This document shows, one piece after another, positions 1 through 9,248 of a stretch of DNA of 34,453 nt. The notes under the pieces are model-generated. The model did no database searches, was not told where the DNA came from, and saw only the letters and a list, made by a program, of their open reading frames with translations. A program made the position numbers and the translations under genes. The first letter of the stretch is position 1. Each line of letters opens with the position of its first letter. Where the stretch lies: positions 1 through 34,453 of the forward strand of contig JAATGJ010000051.1 of assembly GCA_015654695.1 (NCBI GenBank), read 5' to 3'. The stretch is from Chitinophagales bacterium (GTDB taxonomy: Bacteria; Bacteroidota; Bacteroidia; Chitinophagales; Chitinophagaceae).

Positions 1-2
1 CC

Positions 3-779
3 TCTATGCCTGGTTATGGATTTTCCGGGAAACCTGAAGGAAGTGGCTGGGGCGTCGAACGCATTGGTAAGGCCTGGGATGTTTTGATGAAACGCCTGGG
101 ATATAAAAACTATGTTTCGCAAGGCGGCGATTGGGGTTCGTTAGTTGCAAATGCAATGGGGCGCCAGGCGCCTCAGGGATTATTGGGCATTCATGTAAAC
201 ATGCCTGCCACCGTACCTGCAGATATAGCAAAGGCACTTCAGAACGGCGAGCCTGCACCGGCGGGTCTATCTGAAGTCGAAAAAGCAGCATTCAAATCAT
301 TGAATAATTTATATACAAGAGGCGGCGGTTATGCAGGCATGATGGTAACCCGGCCTCAGACACTTGGCTACGGATTATCGGATTCGCCTGTTGGCCTTGC
401 TGCATTTTTCCTGGATAAGTTTAACGATTGGACATACAGTGGGGGTAACGCAGAAAAATCACTCACAAAAGATGAGATACTGGACGATATAACGCTTTAC
501 TGGTTAACCAATACCGCAACATCGTCCGCCCAACTCTATTGGGAAAATAACAACAATAACTTTAATGCTGCTGAACAGAAAACCGCCGAGATCTCAGTAC
601 CTGTTGCTATAACCGTATTTCCGGGAGAAATATACCAGGCTCCACGGAGTTGGGCTGAACGCAGCTACCCCAAACTCATTTATTTTAATGAAGTAAAAAA
701 GGGCGGTCACTTTGCTCAATGGGAGCAACCGCAATTGTTTGCTGAAGAACTGCGTGCTGCGTTCAAATCATTGCGTTGA
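3..779 (+). CDS. Epoxide hydrolase, alpha/beta fold (5' end outside window)
   Basis: The reading frame is open to the left edge, and its first visible residues (SMPGYGFSGKP) are an internal motif of the epoxide hydrolase family, so the N-terminal EHN domain and the oxyanion HGWPG motif lie outside the window. Visible are the nucleophile elbow GGDWG (Asp43 of the visible part), the acid region FPGEIY near the C-terminus, and the histidine in KGGHFAQWEQP. By family knowledge these form the Asp-Glu/Asp-His triad that opens epoxides to diols. It is clearly paralogous to the next gene, 35 bases downstream in the same orientation, so the pair is a tandem duplication in one operon. Whether this copy is exported cannot be judged because its start is missing. 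Confidence 0.9.
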   Translation, partial: SMPGYGFSGKPEGSGWGVERIGKAWDVLMKRLGYKNYVSQGGDWGSLVANAMGRQAPQGLLGIHVNMPATVPADIAKALQNGEPAPAGLSEVEKAAFKSLNNLYTRGGGYAGMMVTRPQTLGYGLSDSPVGLAAFFLDKFNDWTYSGGNAEKSLTKDEILDDITLYWLTNTATSSAQLYWENNNNNFNAAEQKTAEISVPVAITVFPGEIYQAPRSWAERSYPKLIYFNEVKKGGHFAQWEQPQLFAEELRAAFKSLR

Positions 780-814
780 TGTAAACAATAAAATAATGAT
801 TAAAAAATAAAACA

Positions 815-2104
815 ATGACAAAGAAAAACATTCTTTCGAATGCAGTTGTGACAGGCGCCATGCTGATGCAGGTCACAGTAAGCGATGCTCAAACTGGAAC
901 ATCAGGCAATCCATCATTCGATGAAACCATTCGTCCTTTTCACGTACAGATTCCTGAAGAAAAACTCGTTGATCTTAAACGCAGGATTTTAGCTACGATG
1001 TGGCCTGAACCGGAGAACGTAAAAGATGAATCACAAGGCGTGCAGTTTGCTACCATGCAGGCGATAGCCAAATACTGGTCAACGGAATACGACTGGAGAA
1101 AAGTGGAAACTAGGCTGAATGCCTTACCGCAATTCATAACTACAATAGATGGGGTTGACATTCATTTCATTCATGTTCGTTCGAAACATAAGAATGCATT
1201 GCCTGTCATCATCACTCATGGTTGGCCGGGATCAATCATTGAACAGTTAAAAATCATTGAACCGCTAACTGATCCTACATCTTATGGGGGAAAGGCGGAA
1301 GATGCTTTTGATGTGGTAATACCTTCCATTCCGGGCTATGGTTTTTCAGGTAAGCCTACTACACTTGGATGGGAACCCATCCACATTGCAAAAGCCTGGA
1401 TAACGCTGATGAAACGACTTGGGTACAAAAAATATGTGGCGCAAGGTGGAGATTGGGGTAATGCTATCTCGGAGATAATGGCATTGATGACTCCTCCTGA
1501 ATTGCTGGGTATTCACACGAATATGGCTTCTACTGTTCCGGCAGATATTTCAAAAGCACTGGCTTCAGGTGTTATGCCATCTGATCTATCGGCTGATGAA
1601 AAAAATGCATACGGGCAGTTGGACTTTTTTAATAAGAAAGGATTGGGCTATGCAAATGAGATGGGTCTTCGCCCGCAGACGCTTTATGGAATTGCTGATT
1701 CACCTATCGGCCTTGCTGCATGGATACTTGACCATGATGCAAAAAGTTATTCACTTATTGCACGGGTGTTTAATGGCAAGTCAGAAGGTCTAACCAGGGA
1801 TGATATTCTCGATAATATCACATTGTACTGGGTAACCAATACAGCAATCTCTTCGGCCCGTCTTTATTGGGAAACTTTTCAGATTTCAACCGGTGGTTTT
1901 TTCGATCCACGAAATGTTACGATACCAGTTGCAGTAAGTGTTTTTCCGGATGAAATTTATGCAGCTCCAAAAAGTTGGGCAGCGAAAGCATACTCCAAAC
2001 TCATTTATTTTAACAAGCTTGATAAAGGCGGTCATTTCGCTGCATGGGAACAACCTAAAGTTTTTGCTGAAGAATTAAGAGCATCTTTCAAAACATTGCG
2101 TTGA
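815..2104 (+). CDS. Exported epoxide hydrolase (EHN-domain family), full length
   Basis: This is a 429-residue protein. Residues 1-24 look like a signal peptide (basic start, hydrophobic VVTGAMLMQV, likely cleavage after SDA before Gln25), so it probably acts outside the cytoplasm. The epoxide hydrolase N-terminal domain follows (about 35-150), then the alpha/beta hydrolase core: oxyanion motif HGWPG at 135-139, nucleophile Asp213 in GGDWG, acid Glu380 in FPDEIY, and base His407 in GGHFA. Length and motif order fit the microsomal/juvenile-hormone-type epoxide hydrolase family. The physiological epoxide is unknown. It sits between its partial paralogue and two further alpha/beta hydrolases, all on the + strand, which suggests a shared operon for detoxification or catabolism of organic compounds. 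Confidence 0.9.
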   Translation: MTKKNILSNAVVTGAMLMQVTVSDAQTGTSGNPSFDETIRPFHVQIPEEKLVDLKRRILATMWPEPENVKDESQGVQFATMQAIAKYWSTEYDWRKVETRLNALPQFITTIDGVDIHFIHVRSKHKNALPVIITHGWPGSIIEQLKIIEPLTDPTSYGGKAEDAFDVVIPSIPGYGFSGKPTTLGWEPIHIAKAWITLMKRLGYKKYVAQGGDWGNAISEIMALMTPPELLGIHTNMASTVPADISKALASGVMPSDLSADEKNAYGQLDFFNKKGLGYANEMGLRPQTLYGIADSPIGLAAWILDHDAKSYSLIARVFNGKSEGLTRDDILDNITLYWVTNTAISSARLYWETFQISTGGFFDPRNVTIPVAVSVFPDEIYAAPKSWAAKAYSKLIYFNKLDKGGHFAAWEQPKVFAEELRASFKTLR

Positions 2105-2173
2105 TTCAATAATAAATAACAATTAAACAAACCTGGATGAATCACATCATCCGGACTATTAAAACTTCAAACA

Positions 2174-3097
2174 ATGAAACATATCATTTTAACAATAGCA
2201 CTGATTATAGGATTAATTAACCTTTCATCGGTGAACGCACAATCCAAAAACAAAGCAGACAGGGATTATCATCAAACGGCCGAAACTAAATTTATCGAAG
2301 CCGGCGGGACAAAATATGCTTACCGTATTTTAGGTAACAAGCAAGGGATTCCTTTGATCTTCTTACACGGCTCATTGTGGACAATGGACGACTGGGATCC
2401 AAAAGTCACCGATGGCTTTGCTCAATACTACAAGGTCATATTGTTTGACAATAAAGGAGTTGGTTCAACAAACGGTAAGACGCCAGATAATATTGCAGCA
2501 ATGGCAAAGGACGCCACTGTTTTCATAAAGGCGCTGGGATACAGTAATGTCAACTTATTAGGGCTTTCCATGGGCGGCATGATAACACAGCAAATTCTTT
2601 TAACCGAGCCACAGTTAGTGAATAAAGTAATACTTGCCGGCACGGGTCCCAAAGGGAGTGAAGGACTTTCTGAAGTTGTCAATACAGTTACAGCAGCAAG
2701 TAAGCTGCCATTGAATGAGCAGCCTTATTATTTACTGTTCGGACATTCAGCTGAAGCGAAAGAGTTAGGTAAACTTTCCCTGGAACGAATCCAGCGGCGT
2801 ACTACTAACCGTGATGCAGCCGTTACCAATGAAACCATTACTGCACAATTAACAGCCGTTCTCGGTTGGTCGCAGCCCAGTTCAGACGCATTGAATGAAC
2901 TTAAAACTATTAAACAACCTGTTTTAGTTGTTGAAGGCCGTTACGATATTCTTGTTCCTGTAGTGAACTCTTTCAATTTATATCAAAGCATACCGAATGC
3001 AAAACTTAGTTTATACCCGGACGCAGGACATGCTTCCTTATTCCAAAATGCTGATTTGTTTTTGAATGAAGCGGTTCCTTTTTTAAAAGACAAGTAA
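2174..3097 (+). CDS. Exported alpha/beta hydrolase, Ser nucleophile
   Basis: This 307-residue protein begins with a clear signal peptide (MKHIILTIALIIGLINLSSV, cleavage likely after NA at 22). The alpha/beta hydrolase fold is marked by the HG oxyanion motif at 65-66 (LIFLHGS), the nucleophile elbow GLSMGG with Ser132, Asp258 in EGRYDILVP, and His286 in DAGHASLF. The classical Ser-Asp-His triad, unlike the Asp nucleophile of its neighbours, points to an esterase, lactonase or C-C hydrolase rather than an epoxide hydrolase. The substrate cannot be read from the sequence. It follows the epoxide hydrolase after 69 bases and precedes another hydrolase after 14 bases, consistent with co-transcription. 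Confidence 0.88.
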   Translation: MKHIILTIALIIGLINLSSVNAQSKNKADRDYHQTAETKFIEAGGTKYAYRILGNKQGIPLIFLHGSLWTMDDWDPKVTDGFAQYYKVILFDNKGVGSTNGKTPDNIAAMAKDATVFIKALGYSNVNLLGLSMGGMITQQILLTEPQLVNKVILAGTGPKGSEGLSEVVNTVTAASKLPLNEQPYYLLFGHSAEAKELGKLSLERIQRRTTNRDAAVTNETITAQLTAVLGWSQPSSDALNELKTIKQPVLVVEGRYDILVPVVNSFNLYQSIPNAKLSLYPDAGHASLFQNADLFLNEAVPFLKDK

Positions 3098-3111
3098 ACT
3101 AAATTTTCAAT

Positions 3112-4155
3112 ATGACTATCATTAAACACAATCGCTGCCACTTTATTACCAATACAGTGGCGGCGATTGTCGCTGCAGAGTTTGCAACGATCGGCTTTAC
3201 AAAGACAGCATCCGGCAAGATCATTATTTCAAATGAAAAAATGATGAAGCAAGGGTCAGGTAAAACATTTGATATAATAAAGCAGATTGATGCCGGCGTT
3301 CTGAATGTTGGGTATGCAGAAGCTGGCCCTGCGAATGGTCCACCAATAATTCTGTTGCATGGTTGGCCATACGATATACACAGCTTTGTTGATGTTACTC
3401 CTTTGCTGATATCGAAGGGTTACCGTGTTATCATTCCATACCTGCGTGGCTATGGAACAACGAAATTTCTTTCCGGTGAAGCTTTGCGCAATGGCCAACA
3501 ATCTGCATTTGCTGTTGATACCATTGCTTTAATGGATGCTCTTAAAATTGAGAAGGCAATCATCGCCGGTTTTGATTGGGGAGCAAGAACGGCTTGTATC
3601 ATGGCTGCGCTTTGGCCAGAACGTTGCAAAGCACTTGTTTCAGTAAGTGGTTATTTGATCGGCAACCAGGAGGCCGGTAAGATGCCGCTGCCACCAAAGA
3701 CTGAGCTTCTATGGTGGTACCAATTTTATTTTGCTACTGAACGTGGCCGGATAGGGTATGATAAATACCGACACGATTTTGCAAAACTAATCTGGCAACT
3801 TGCTTCGCCAAAGTGGAGCTTTAATGACGATACCTTCAATCGTAGTGCAGCATCTTTGGATAACCCGGATCATGTTGCGATAGTTATCCATAATTATCGC
3901 TGGCGGATCGGTCAGGCTGAAGGTGAAGTGAAATATGACAAGCTTGAAAAGCAACTGGCTGAAGCCCCTCTCATTACTGTTCCTACCATTACTATTGAAG
4001 GAGATGCCAATGGTGCACCACATCCTGATCCTACTTCCTATGCAAATAAATTTACAGGCAGATATTCTCACCGGCTCTTAACCGGGATTGGTCACAATGT
4101 GCCACAGGAAGCACCACAGGCTTTTGCCAGGGCTGTCATAGACGCTGATTATTGA
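3112..4155 (+). CDS. Alpha/beta hydrolase with Asp nucleophile (epoxide hydrolase/dehalogenase-like)
   Basis: This 347-residue protein has oxyanion motif LLHGWP (82-86), nucleophile Asp155 in GFDWGA, candidate acid Asp298 in TIEGDANG, and base His328 in GIGHNVPQ. An Asp nucleophile with HGWP is typical of soluble epoxide hydrolases and haloalkane dehalogenases; a choice between them would need the halide-binding Trp/Asn pair, which I cannot assign securely. The first 35 residues are mildly hydrophobic (NTVAAIVAAEFATIGF) and may be an atypical export signal. It lacks the EHN domain of the two upstream epoxide hydrolases, so it is a different subfamily. It is 14 bases after the previous gene and 20 bases before the YceI gene. 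Confidence 0.83.
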   Translation: MTIIKHNRCHFITNTVAAIVAAEFATIGFTKTASGKIIISNEKMMKQGSGKTFDIIKQIDAGVLNVGYAEAGPANGPPIILLHGWPYDIHSFVDVTPLLISKGYRVIIPYLRGYGTTKFLSGEALRNGQQSAFAVDTIALMDALKIEKAIIAGFDWGARTACIMAALWPERCKALVSVSGYLIGNQEAGKMPLPPKTELLWWYQFYFATERGRIGYDKYRHDFAKLIWQLASPKWSFNDDTFNRSAASLDNPDHVAIVIHNYRWRIGQAEGEVKYDKLEKQLAEAPLITVPTITIEGDANGAPHPDPTSYANKFTGRYSHRLLTGIGHNVPQEAPQAFARAVIDADY

Positions 4156-4175
4156 TCAGTAATAAAAAAAATAAA

Positions 4176-4730
4176 ATGAAAACTACAGAAATAAGTGTAA
4201 GAACAAAATGGAATATTGATCCGGCCCATAGTCAAATCGGATTCCGTGTAAAACACCTGGTTTTTTCAAATGTCAGGGGTAGTTTCAGGGTGTATGACGC
4301 AAGTATTTATACAACAGGAGATGATTTTATGACAGCGGAAATTGATTTCTGGTTAAATCCTGCATCAATAAATACAGGTGAAGAGAAAAGAGATGCTCAT
4401 TTAAAGAGTGACGAATTTTTTGATGTAGAAAAATTTAAGGTAATAAATTTTAATTCTACCACCTATGTAAATGGCGAAAAAGAAGGAAGCTATGAAATGT
4501 ATGGCGAACTCACGATGAAAGGAATCAAAAAACAAATCAAAGTGGATGTTGAATTTGGAGGGATCATCAGGGATCCTTTCGGAAATGATAAAGCAGTGTT
4601 CAACATCAGCGGGAAGATCAATCGTAAAGGTTGGGGATTGGACTGGAACACTGTTTTAGAAGCAGGTGGTATTTTGGTAAGTGAAGATGTATGGATTGAT
4701 TGCGAAATACAGTTAATAAAACAATTATAG
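4176..4730 (+). CDS. YceI family lipocalin-like protein
   Basis: From the ATG at 4176 the product is 184 residues. A TTG-initiated form starting at 4152 would overlap the previous stop and add eight poorly conserved residues, so the ATG is preferred. Recognisable YceI features are WNIDPAHSQIGFRVKHL near the N-terminus, the RGSF strand, the KRDAHLKSDEFFDVEKF segment and LTMKGIKK. The family folds as a beta barrel that binds polyisoprenoid or amphiphilic ligands. There is no signal peptide, so unlike E. coli YceI this copy appears cytoplasmic. It ends the hydrolase run and converges with the LytTR gene 22 bases away. Its ligand and any link to the hydrolases are unknown. Confidence 0.88.
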   Translation: MKTTEISVRTKWNIDPAHSQIGFRVKHLVFSNVRGSFRVYDASIYTTGDDFMTAEIDFWLNPASINTGEEKRDAHLKSDEFFDVEKFKVINFNSTTYVNGEKEGSYEMYGELTMKGIKKQIKVDVEFGGIIRDPFGNDKAVFNISGKINRKGWGLDWNTVLEAGGILVSEDVWIDCEIQLIKQL

Positions 4731-4752
4731 AAATGGTGAAGGATGGATGCGG

Positions 4753-5205
4753 TTACCTGTTATCAAGCCAGTGCAAAAAACCAGTTACTTTTTCTTTGGT
4801 AACAAGAAGTTTATCTGTAACAGGGACAGTAAGATGCACTAATAATTTTCGGGCAAAGTAATGCTCAACTTCTTTTACTGCATTGAAATTAATCAGGTAC
4901 TGCCTGTTTAATCTGAAAAATTGTTTATCGGATAAAAGGTTTTGGATTTGGTCCAGTGAATGATTCAAAAAAAATTCCTGCCCATCAAAACACATAATTG
5001 TTGAAGATTCATACTTGACATAGAAGAAAGCAATGTTTTCCGTTGGTACGGTTACATATTTGTTGTGTTTAAAAACGAGGAAACTATTTTTGCCAACAGG
5101 GACTGTAAGTTTCGATAATAAAACATCCATATTAAATTGCTGGTATTGTACTTCCGGGTTAGCGGCGGCAATGGTCAAATTGTTTGTGTTAGCTTGAGTT
5201 CCCAT
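4753..5205 (-). CDS. Stand-alone LytTR DNA-binding domain protein
   Basis: The 150-residue product consists of a LytTR domain (about residues 38-148) with no receiver domain. Diagnostic segments are FLVFKHNKYVTVPTENIAFFYVK, in the position of the ENI(D/A)YFE strand, then HSLDQIQNLL and the FFRLNRQYLINFNAVKEV signature. LytTR domains bind DNA through a ten-stranded beta fold. In Bacteroidota most are response regulators, so a solitary domain must be governed by abundance, a partner or a ligand. It is transcribed away from the sigma-54 activator across 219 bases that contain a good -7 box for this gene and two overlapping palindromes. Its targets are unknown. Confidence 0.88.
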   Translation of the reverse strand: MGTQANTNNLTIAAANPEVQYQQFNMDVLLSKLTVPVGKNSFLVFKHNKYVTVPTENIAFFYVKYESSTIMCFDGQEFFLNHSLDQIQNLLSDKQFFRLNRQYLINFNAVKEVEHYFARKLLVHLTVPVTDKLLVTKEKVTGFLHWLDNR

Positions 5206-5233
5206 TTCAATAATTTATATGTTGCTGGTATTT

Positions 5234-5241
5234 CAAACGTA
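5234..5241 (-). promoter_or_regulatory. Candidate -7 box (TAnnTTTG) of the LytTR gene
   Basis: Read on the minus strand the bases are TACGTTTG, an exact match to the Bacteroidota -7 consensus, 28 bases before the LytTR start codon. The -33 element is not clear. Confidence 0.5.
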
Positions 5242-5300
5242 ATGCCACACTTCAATACCCTGACCAGTAACGGTTTAACCAGAAAACAAAGATGCAGTAA

Positions 5301-5324
5301 CGGCGATATATCGCCGATCGGCGA
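5301..5324. promoter_or_regulatory. Two overlapping perfect palindromes (candidate operator)
   Basis: CGGCGATATATCGCCG (5301-5316) and TCGCCGATCGGCGA (5311-5324) are both perfect palindromes and share six bases, so CGGCGA is presented three times in alternating orientation. They are GC-rich in an AT-rich divergent intergenic region between the LytTR and sigma-54 activator genes. A dimeric regulator could bind cooperatively, but the binder is not known. This is a pattern observation, not a match to a described operator. Confidence 0.45.
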
Positions 5325-5412
5325 AACCACCATTCATATTTCGCAGCTCTACCCTTTGGGGTGAACTTTCTGTACATATAATTAAATAACCAGTGGCGTG
5401 AGCCGTTTAGCC

Positions 5413-5420
5413 TACCTTTA
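5413..5420 (+). promoter_or_regulatory. Candidate -7 box of the sigma-54 activator gene
   Basis: TACCTTTA matches the TAnnTTTG consensus at seven of eight positions. It lies only four bases before the first in-frame ATG (5425) and 34 bases before the second (5455). If it is used, the second ATG is the likelier start. Confidence 0.4.
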
Positions 5421-5424
5421 ATTT

Positions 5425-8157
5425 ATGCCATCCGGAAATACGAAAGAAAAAACAATGGCAGCTCAGTCATTAATAACGGGCAGCGAAAAACTTCCTGATG
5501 GAAAGAGAAATAATTTTGCTGATCTTAAAACAACTATTACAGAAAAAGATATTTTACTTTCCTTAAACAAGGACATAGCTAACGTCAGGGATAAAAAAGA
5601 TATTCTTACACTCATTCATCCCAAAATAAAACTACTCTTTAATACAGACGATATTTTTATCTGCTTCCTTGACCCACTGAACAAAACATTAGACCCTATT
5701 CTAAGAGTAGGAGGAGCTAACCGTATTAAGCATCCCGATTATTACACAATAGTCAATTCAAGTTTTCCGATACAGGATGGGTTTATCAATGAAATACTAA
5801 AGACAGCCGAGCCGCTTGTATTTGATATTACCCAATTTCCGAAACCTACGGAGTACATGAAACTTTCAAAAGCCACCGGCCTGGTTGAAACACTTTCCAT
5901 TTCATTGCATAATGCCGGTGAAGTTGTCGGAGTATTGACTTTGTGGTCAGAAACGCAAAATTATTTTTCATCACGTCATAAAAAACTTATATCAGAGATT
6001 GCCAATCATATCTCCATTATTGTTGTCAATATTTTAGCCAACAAAGAAATTTTAAAAAGGGAGGAAGAAAAGTCAGTATTACTTTCACTAAGTTATAAAA
6101 TCGCCGCTGTAAGAAATAAGGGTGAATTGTTTTCGTTGCTGGATGCTAAACTAAAGGAACTGTTTTCAATTAAAGGATTTGGAATTACACTATTGAATGA
6201 AAATGGTAAGAGCCATAGCCCTTTTATAGTTGATGTGCAGGACGATATTAAAAATGATGTTGATTTTAAAAAGCTGATTACTCAAACATACAGTGTTAAT
6301 GACGGAGTGTTTAACAACATAGTTAATATGGATGAGCCCGTTACATTGCGGGTAAATGAACTGGCAATGATGCCTGAAGCGCCAGCTTATGTATTTTTTT
6401 GGGAGAAAATGGACGTTAAAGAAGTAGTGGGTGTCCCCATCCGTGTGGGTGAAACTAATCTGGGTTGCTTTATTTTACTTCGTGATCATCAATATACCGA
6501 GAATATAAATAATAGCCTTCTTAAAGGCGTGGGTGCCCAAATTTCTGTTGCTATTTCCAATATCCTGGCTAATGAAGAAATTGCAAACCGGGAGAAGGAA
6601 AAATCAATATTGCTTTCTATAAGCGATGAAATAGCAGCCCTGAGAAGCAGAAGTGATTTATTGCATATTGTTAATACAAAACTAAAGACACTTTTTTCCA
6701 TTAAAGAGTTTGGGATTGCCCAAATAAACGGAGATGGAAGCACATACGGCGCTTTTGCCTTGGACCTGCAGGACAATATAAAAAGTCATACCGATTTTAA
6801 GCGAGTGACTTCCGGCAGGTATATGGTAAATGATAAAATATTCAGCAGTATAATTAACTCGGAAGATCCGGTGGTATTAGATGTGGACAAATGTGCGATG
6901 GAACCAGGAATGCCTGAATTTGTTGGTTTCTGGAAAAGCGTGGGGCTTCAGTATGTAAAAGGAATGGCAATGCGTGCAGGCGGAAAAAATATCGGCTGTG
7001 CCTTTTTACATTTAAACCCGACTGAAAAAATTCCAATAAAAAACAATTTGCTAAAATCTGTTTGTGCTCAATTGGCAGTAGCCGTCTCAAACATACTGGC
7101 CAATGAAAGAATACTTGACCAGTTAAATGAAATTAACAAGTACAAGCAGCAACTTGAGGAGGAAAAAATTTATTTAAAAGAAGAAATTGAAAGCTCACAT
7201 AATTACAGCGAAATAATAGGTGAAAGCGCTGAAATAAAAAAAGTTTTTAGAATGGTAACGCAAGTTGCTTATTCTGACAGCACCGTTTTATTATTGGGTG
7301 AAACCGGTACCGGGAAAGAATTGATTGCACGGGCCATTCATAATTCTTCAACAAGGAAGAATAAATTGATGATTAAAGTTAATTGTGCAGCATTACCAAT
7401 TAATTTAATCGAAAGCGAATTATTTGGTCATGAACGTGGAAGCTTTACAGGGGCAATAGAACGCCGAATTGGCAAATTTGAATTGGCCAATAACCGTACA
7501 CTATTCCTCGATGAGATCGGAGAAATGCCGCTTGACCTACAAGTAAAACTATTACGTGCATTACAGGAAAAAGAAATTGAACGTGTCGGGGGCAAAACTA
7601 CTATTAAAACGGATGTCCGTATCATTGCGGCTACCAATCGTGACCTTGAAAAATTAATGGAAGAAGGCAAGTTCAGAAGCGATTTGTATTACCGGCTAAA
7701 TATTTTTCCGATTAAACTACCACCGCTGAGAGATCGCAGGGAAGATATTTCGTCATTGACTTCATATTTTATAGTGAGATATTCAAAAAAAGCAGGAAAA
7801 AAAATAAATACCATTAGCACCAAAGCATTGCAGGAATTAATACAATATTATTGGCCCGGCAACATCAGGGAATTGGAACATTTGATTGAGCGAAGTGTTT
7901 TGCTGGCCACAGGAGACACCATTAAAGAGATTCATTTACCACAGCAAAAAAGGAATCTAACCGGCGCTCTGGACAAAGAAGATCTTACCATAAAAACCAT
8001 ATATGAGAATGAAAAGGAGCATATTCTAAAAATACTGAAACACGTCAATGGGAAAATAGGTGGTGTGGGGGGAGCAGCAGAACTTCTTGGAGTTCCAACC
8101 AGCACTTTAAATTCAAGAATTAAGAGATTAGGTATTAAAAAGGAACATTTTGGATAA
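5425..8157 (+). CDS. Sigma-54-dependent transcriptional activator with three tandem GAF domains
   Basis: The product is 910 residues, or 900 if the ATG at 5455 is used, which the position of the -7 box favours. Three homologous GAF modules begin near residues 44, 218 and 395, each opened by a related (I/V)LLS(L/I) helix. A coiled linker and an AAA+ sigma-54 interaction domain from about 593 follow. Walker A is GETGTGKE (625-632) and Walker B is LFLDEIGEM from 693; the sigma-54 contact loop is GSFTGA (672-677), with Ser in place of the usual Ala. The C-terminus is a Fis-type helix-turn-helix (about 865-905). The layout resembles FhlA-type activators, whose GAF domains sense small ligands. There is no receiver domain, so control is expected to be by ligand rather than phosphorylation. 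The ligand and target promoters are unknown; I found no convincing -24/-12 promoter in the window. Confidence 0.92.
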   Translation: MPSGNTKEKTMAAQSLITGSEKLPDGKRNNFADLKTTITEKDILLSLNKDIANVRDKKDILTLIHPKIKLLFNTDDIFICFLDPLNKTLDPILRVGGANRIKHPDYYTIVNSSFPIQDGFINEILKTAEPLVFDITQFPKPTEYMKLSKATGLVETLSISLHNAGEVVGVLTLWSETQNYFSSRHKKLISEIANHISIIVVNILANKEILKREEEKSVLLSLSYKIAAVRNKGELFSLLDAKLKELFSIKGFGITLLNENGKSHSPFIVDVQDDIKNDVDFKKLITQTYSVNDGVFNNIVNMDEPVTLRVNELAMMPEAPAYVFFWEKMDVKEVVGVPIRVGETNLGCFILLRDHQYTENINNSLLKGVGAQISVAISNILANEEIANREKEKSILLSISDEIAALRSRSDLLHIVNTKLKTLFSIKEFGIAQINGDGSTYGAFALDLQDNIKSHTDFKRVTSGRYMVNDKIFSSIINSEDPVVLDVDKCAMEPGMPEFVGFWKSVGLQYVKGMAMRAGGKNIGCAFLHLNPTEKIPIKNNLLKSVCAQLAVAVSNILANERILDQLNEINKYKQQLEEEKIYLKEEIESSHNYSEIIGESAEIKKVFRMVTQVAYSDSTVLLLGETGTGKELIARAIHNSSTRKNKLMIKVNCAALPINLIESELFGHERGSFTGAIERRIGKFELANNRTLFLDEIGEMPLDLQVKLLRALQEKEIERVGGKTTIKTDVRIIAATNRDLEKLMEEGKFRSDLYYRLNIFPIKLPPLRDRREDISSLTSYFIVRYSKKAGKKINTISTKALQELIQYYWPGNIRELEHLIERSVLLATGDTIKEIHLPQQKRNLTGALDKEDLTIKTIYENEKEHILKILKHVNGKIGGVGGAAELLGVPTSTLNSRIKRLGIKKEHFG

Positions 8158-8541
8158 ATTGATTTCAGATCCTTTTACAGGACCAAACAATGCTATAAAT
8201 TTTAAAAAAAGTATCAAAAAAGATCTGAGGCTTATAAATTTCAGTTCCGAAAATTGAGAGTTTGGTTGTAAAAATAAAATTGCTGAATTCAGATTGTAAT
8301 TTTTCAGAATGCGATTTTCTGATTTACTCGAATTATTCTAATAGTCCTCCAAATTGTTCGATAAAACCTGATATGGCTTTCAAATCCTCGATAAATTGGT
8401 TCGACATTTGTCCGGTCGTCCCGGGAACTGAATAAAAATATCCAGGTTAAGCGTGCCTATGCTGCTGATAAACTTGAGTACAGCGGGAGTATGTTATTTT
8501 ATTCAGGGCACTAATATGGTATAACAATAAAAGCCATAAAA
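8158..8541. other. Gene-free interval between convergent genes, with inverted repeat and possible coding scraps
   Basis: An imperfect inverted repeat (TCAGATCCTTTT near 8165, AAAAAAGATCTGA ending near 8229) follows the activator's stop and could form a long-range hairpin, but it has no terminator-like U tract. On the minus strand around 8333-8480, two frames joined by a shift read like decayed protein (AVLKFISSIGTLNLDIFIQ, then SNQFIEDLKAISGFIEQFGG before a stop). I cannot name the family. Nothing else is recognisable. Confidence 0.3.
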
Positions 8542-9150
8542 TTAATCTATAGTTATGCTTCCAACCGCTTTTTCAAAAGCTGTTTCCTTAACACCAGCAA
8601 TCCTGAGACCCTCAGCGCGAATGAAAGTTATGTCTGTAACGCCCAGGAACCCGAGTAAAAATGTTAGGTAAGGGCTGACAAAATCAAATGACTGAAACGG
8701 GCCTTCAGAATACACCCCGCTTGAAGCAGTCGCAACAAAGGCCTTTTTGTTTTTCAATAAACCTTCCGGCTGGCCGTTTTCGAGATACCGGAAAGTGATA
8801 CCTGGTCTCGCAATGTGGTCGAGGTAAGCCTTTAATGTAGAAGGGATGGCGAAATTATAGAAAGGCGCACCAAACACGAGGATGTCCGCTTCCTGCAATT
8901 CTAATATCGCTTCATCAGAAATTTTTACTGCGGTTAACTGTTCCCGTGAACGGTCCCCTGCAGGAGTGAACCAGGAACCGATCTGTACTTCATCGAGGTG
9001 AGGGAAAACCGTGGTTACAAGGTTTCTTTCTTTCACAATGCTGCCGGGATATTTGAATTTGATTTTTTCAATAATAACATTCCCCAGCTTTTTGCTTACG
9101 GATGCTTCACCCTGCGGGCTTGAGATAATATGCAATATGTTTTTTACCAT
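8542..9150 (-). CDS. azoR: FMN-dependent NADH azoreductase
   Basis: This 202-residue flavodoxin-fold protein matches AzoR in length and pattern. The FMN phosphate loop HIISSPQGEASVSKKL is near the start, PFYNFAIPSTLKAYLDHI (about 96-113) forms the flavin and dimer region, and GITFRYLENGQPEGLLKNKKA leads to the strand ending in TASSGVYSEGP. The family reduces azo dyes and quinones by two-electron transfer from NADH and protects against quinone stress. It is transcribed divergently from an HxlR-type regulator, with paired operator-like repeats between the two, the same arrangement as azoR1 and its repressor YodB in Bacillus. The function call is strong; the natural substrate is inferred to be quinones. 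Confidence 0.9.
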   Translation of the reverse strand: MVKNILHIISSPQGEASVSKKLGNVIIEKIKFKYPGSIVKERNLVTTVFPHLDEVQIGSWFTPAGDRSREQLTAVKISDEAILELQEADILVFGAPFYNFAIPSTLKAYLDHIARPGITFRYLENGQPEGLLKNKKAFVATASSGVYSEGPFQSFDFVSPYLTFLLGFLGVTDITFIRAEGLRIAGVKETAFEKAVGSITID

Positions 9151-9167
9151 TGGTTTAAATTTATGGG

Positions 9168-9175
9168 CAAACCTA
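9168..9175 (-). promoter_or_regulatory. Candidate -7 box of azoR
   Basis: The minus strand reads TAGGTTTG, an exact TAnnTTTG match 17 bases upstream of the azoR start codon. The palindromic repeats at 9189-9219 fall where the -33 element would lie, so a bound repressor would block this promoter. Confidence 0.55.
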
Positions 9176-9188
9176 TGTACATTTGCTA

Positions 9189-9219
9189 ACTAAAAGTTAG
9201 TAGTAAACTAAAGGTTAGT
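9189..9219. promoter_or_regulatory. Tandem palindromic operator for the HxlR regulator (predicted)
   Basis: Two copies of ACTAAnnnTTAGT, at 9189-9201 (centre AAG) and 9207-9219 (centre AGG), are each perfectly palindromic in their arms and lie 18 bases apart centre to centre, nearly two helical turns. They sit between the divergent azoR and HxlR genes, 15-30 bases upstream of the azoR -7 box and 30-60 bases before the hxlR start. HxlR-family dimers typically bind such inverted repeats. Confidence 0.6.
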
Positions 9220-9248
9220 GGTAATCTTTTTGTTACTACCTTGTACAA

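Noticed and set aside
5298-5308. TAACGGCGATA shared with a copy near 31777
   Set aside because: The second copy lies in a decayed coding fragment and lacks the palindromic partner, so the match is probably chance.
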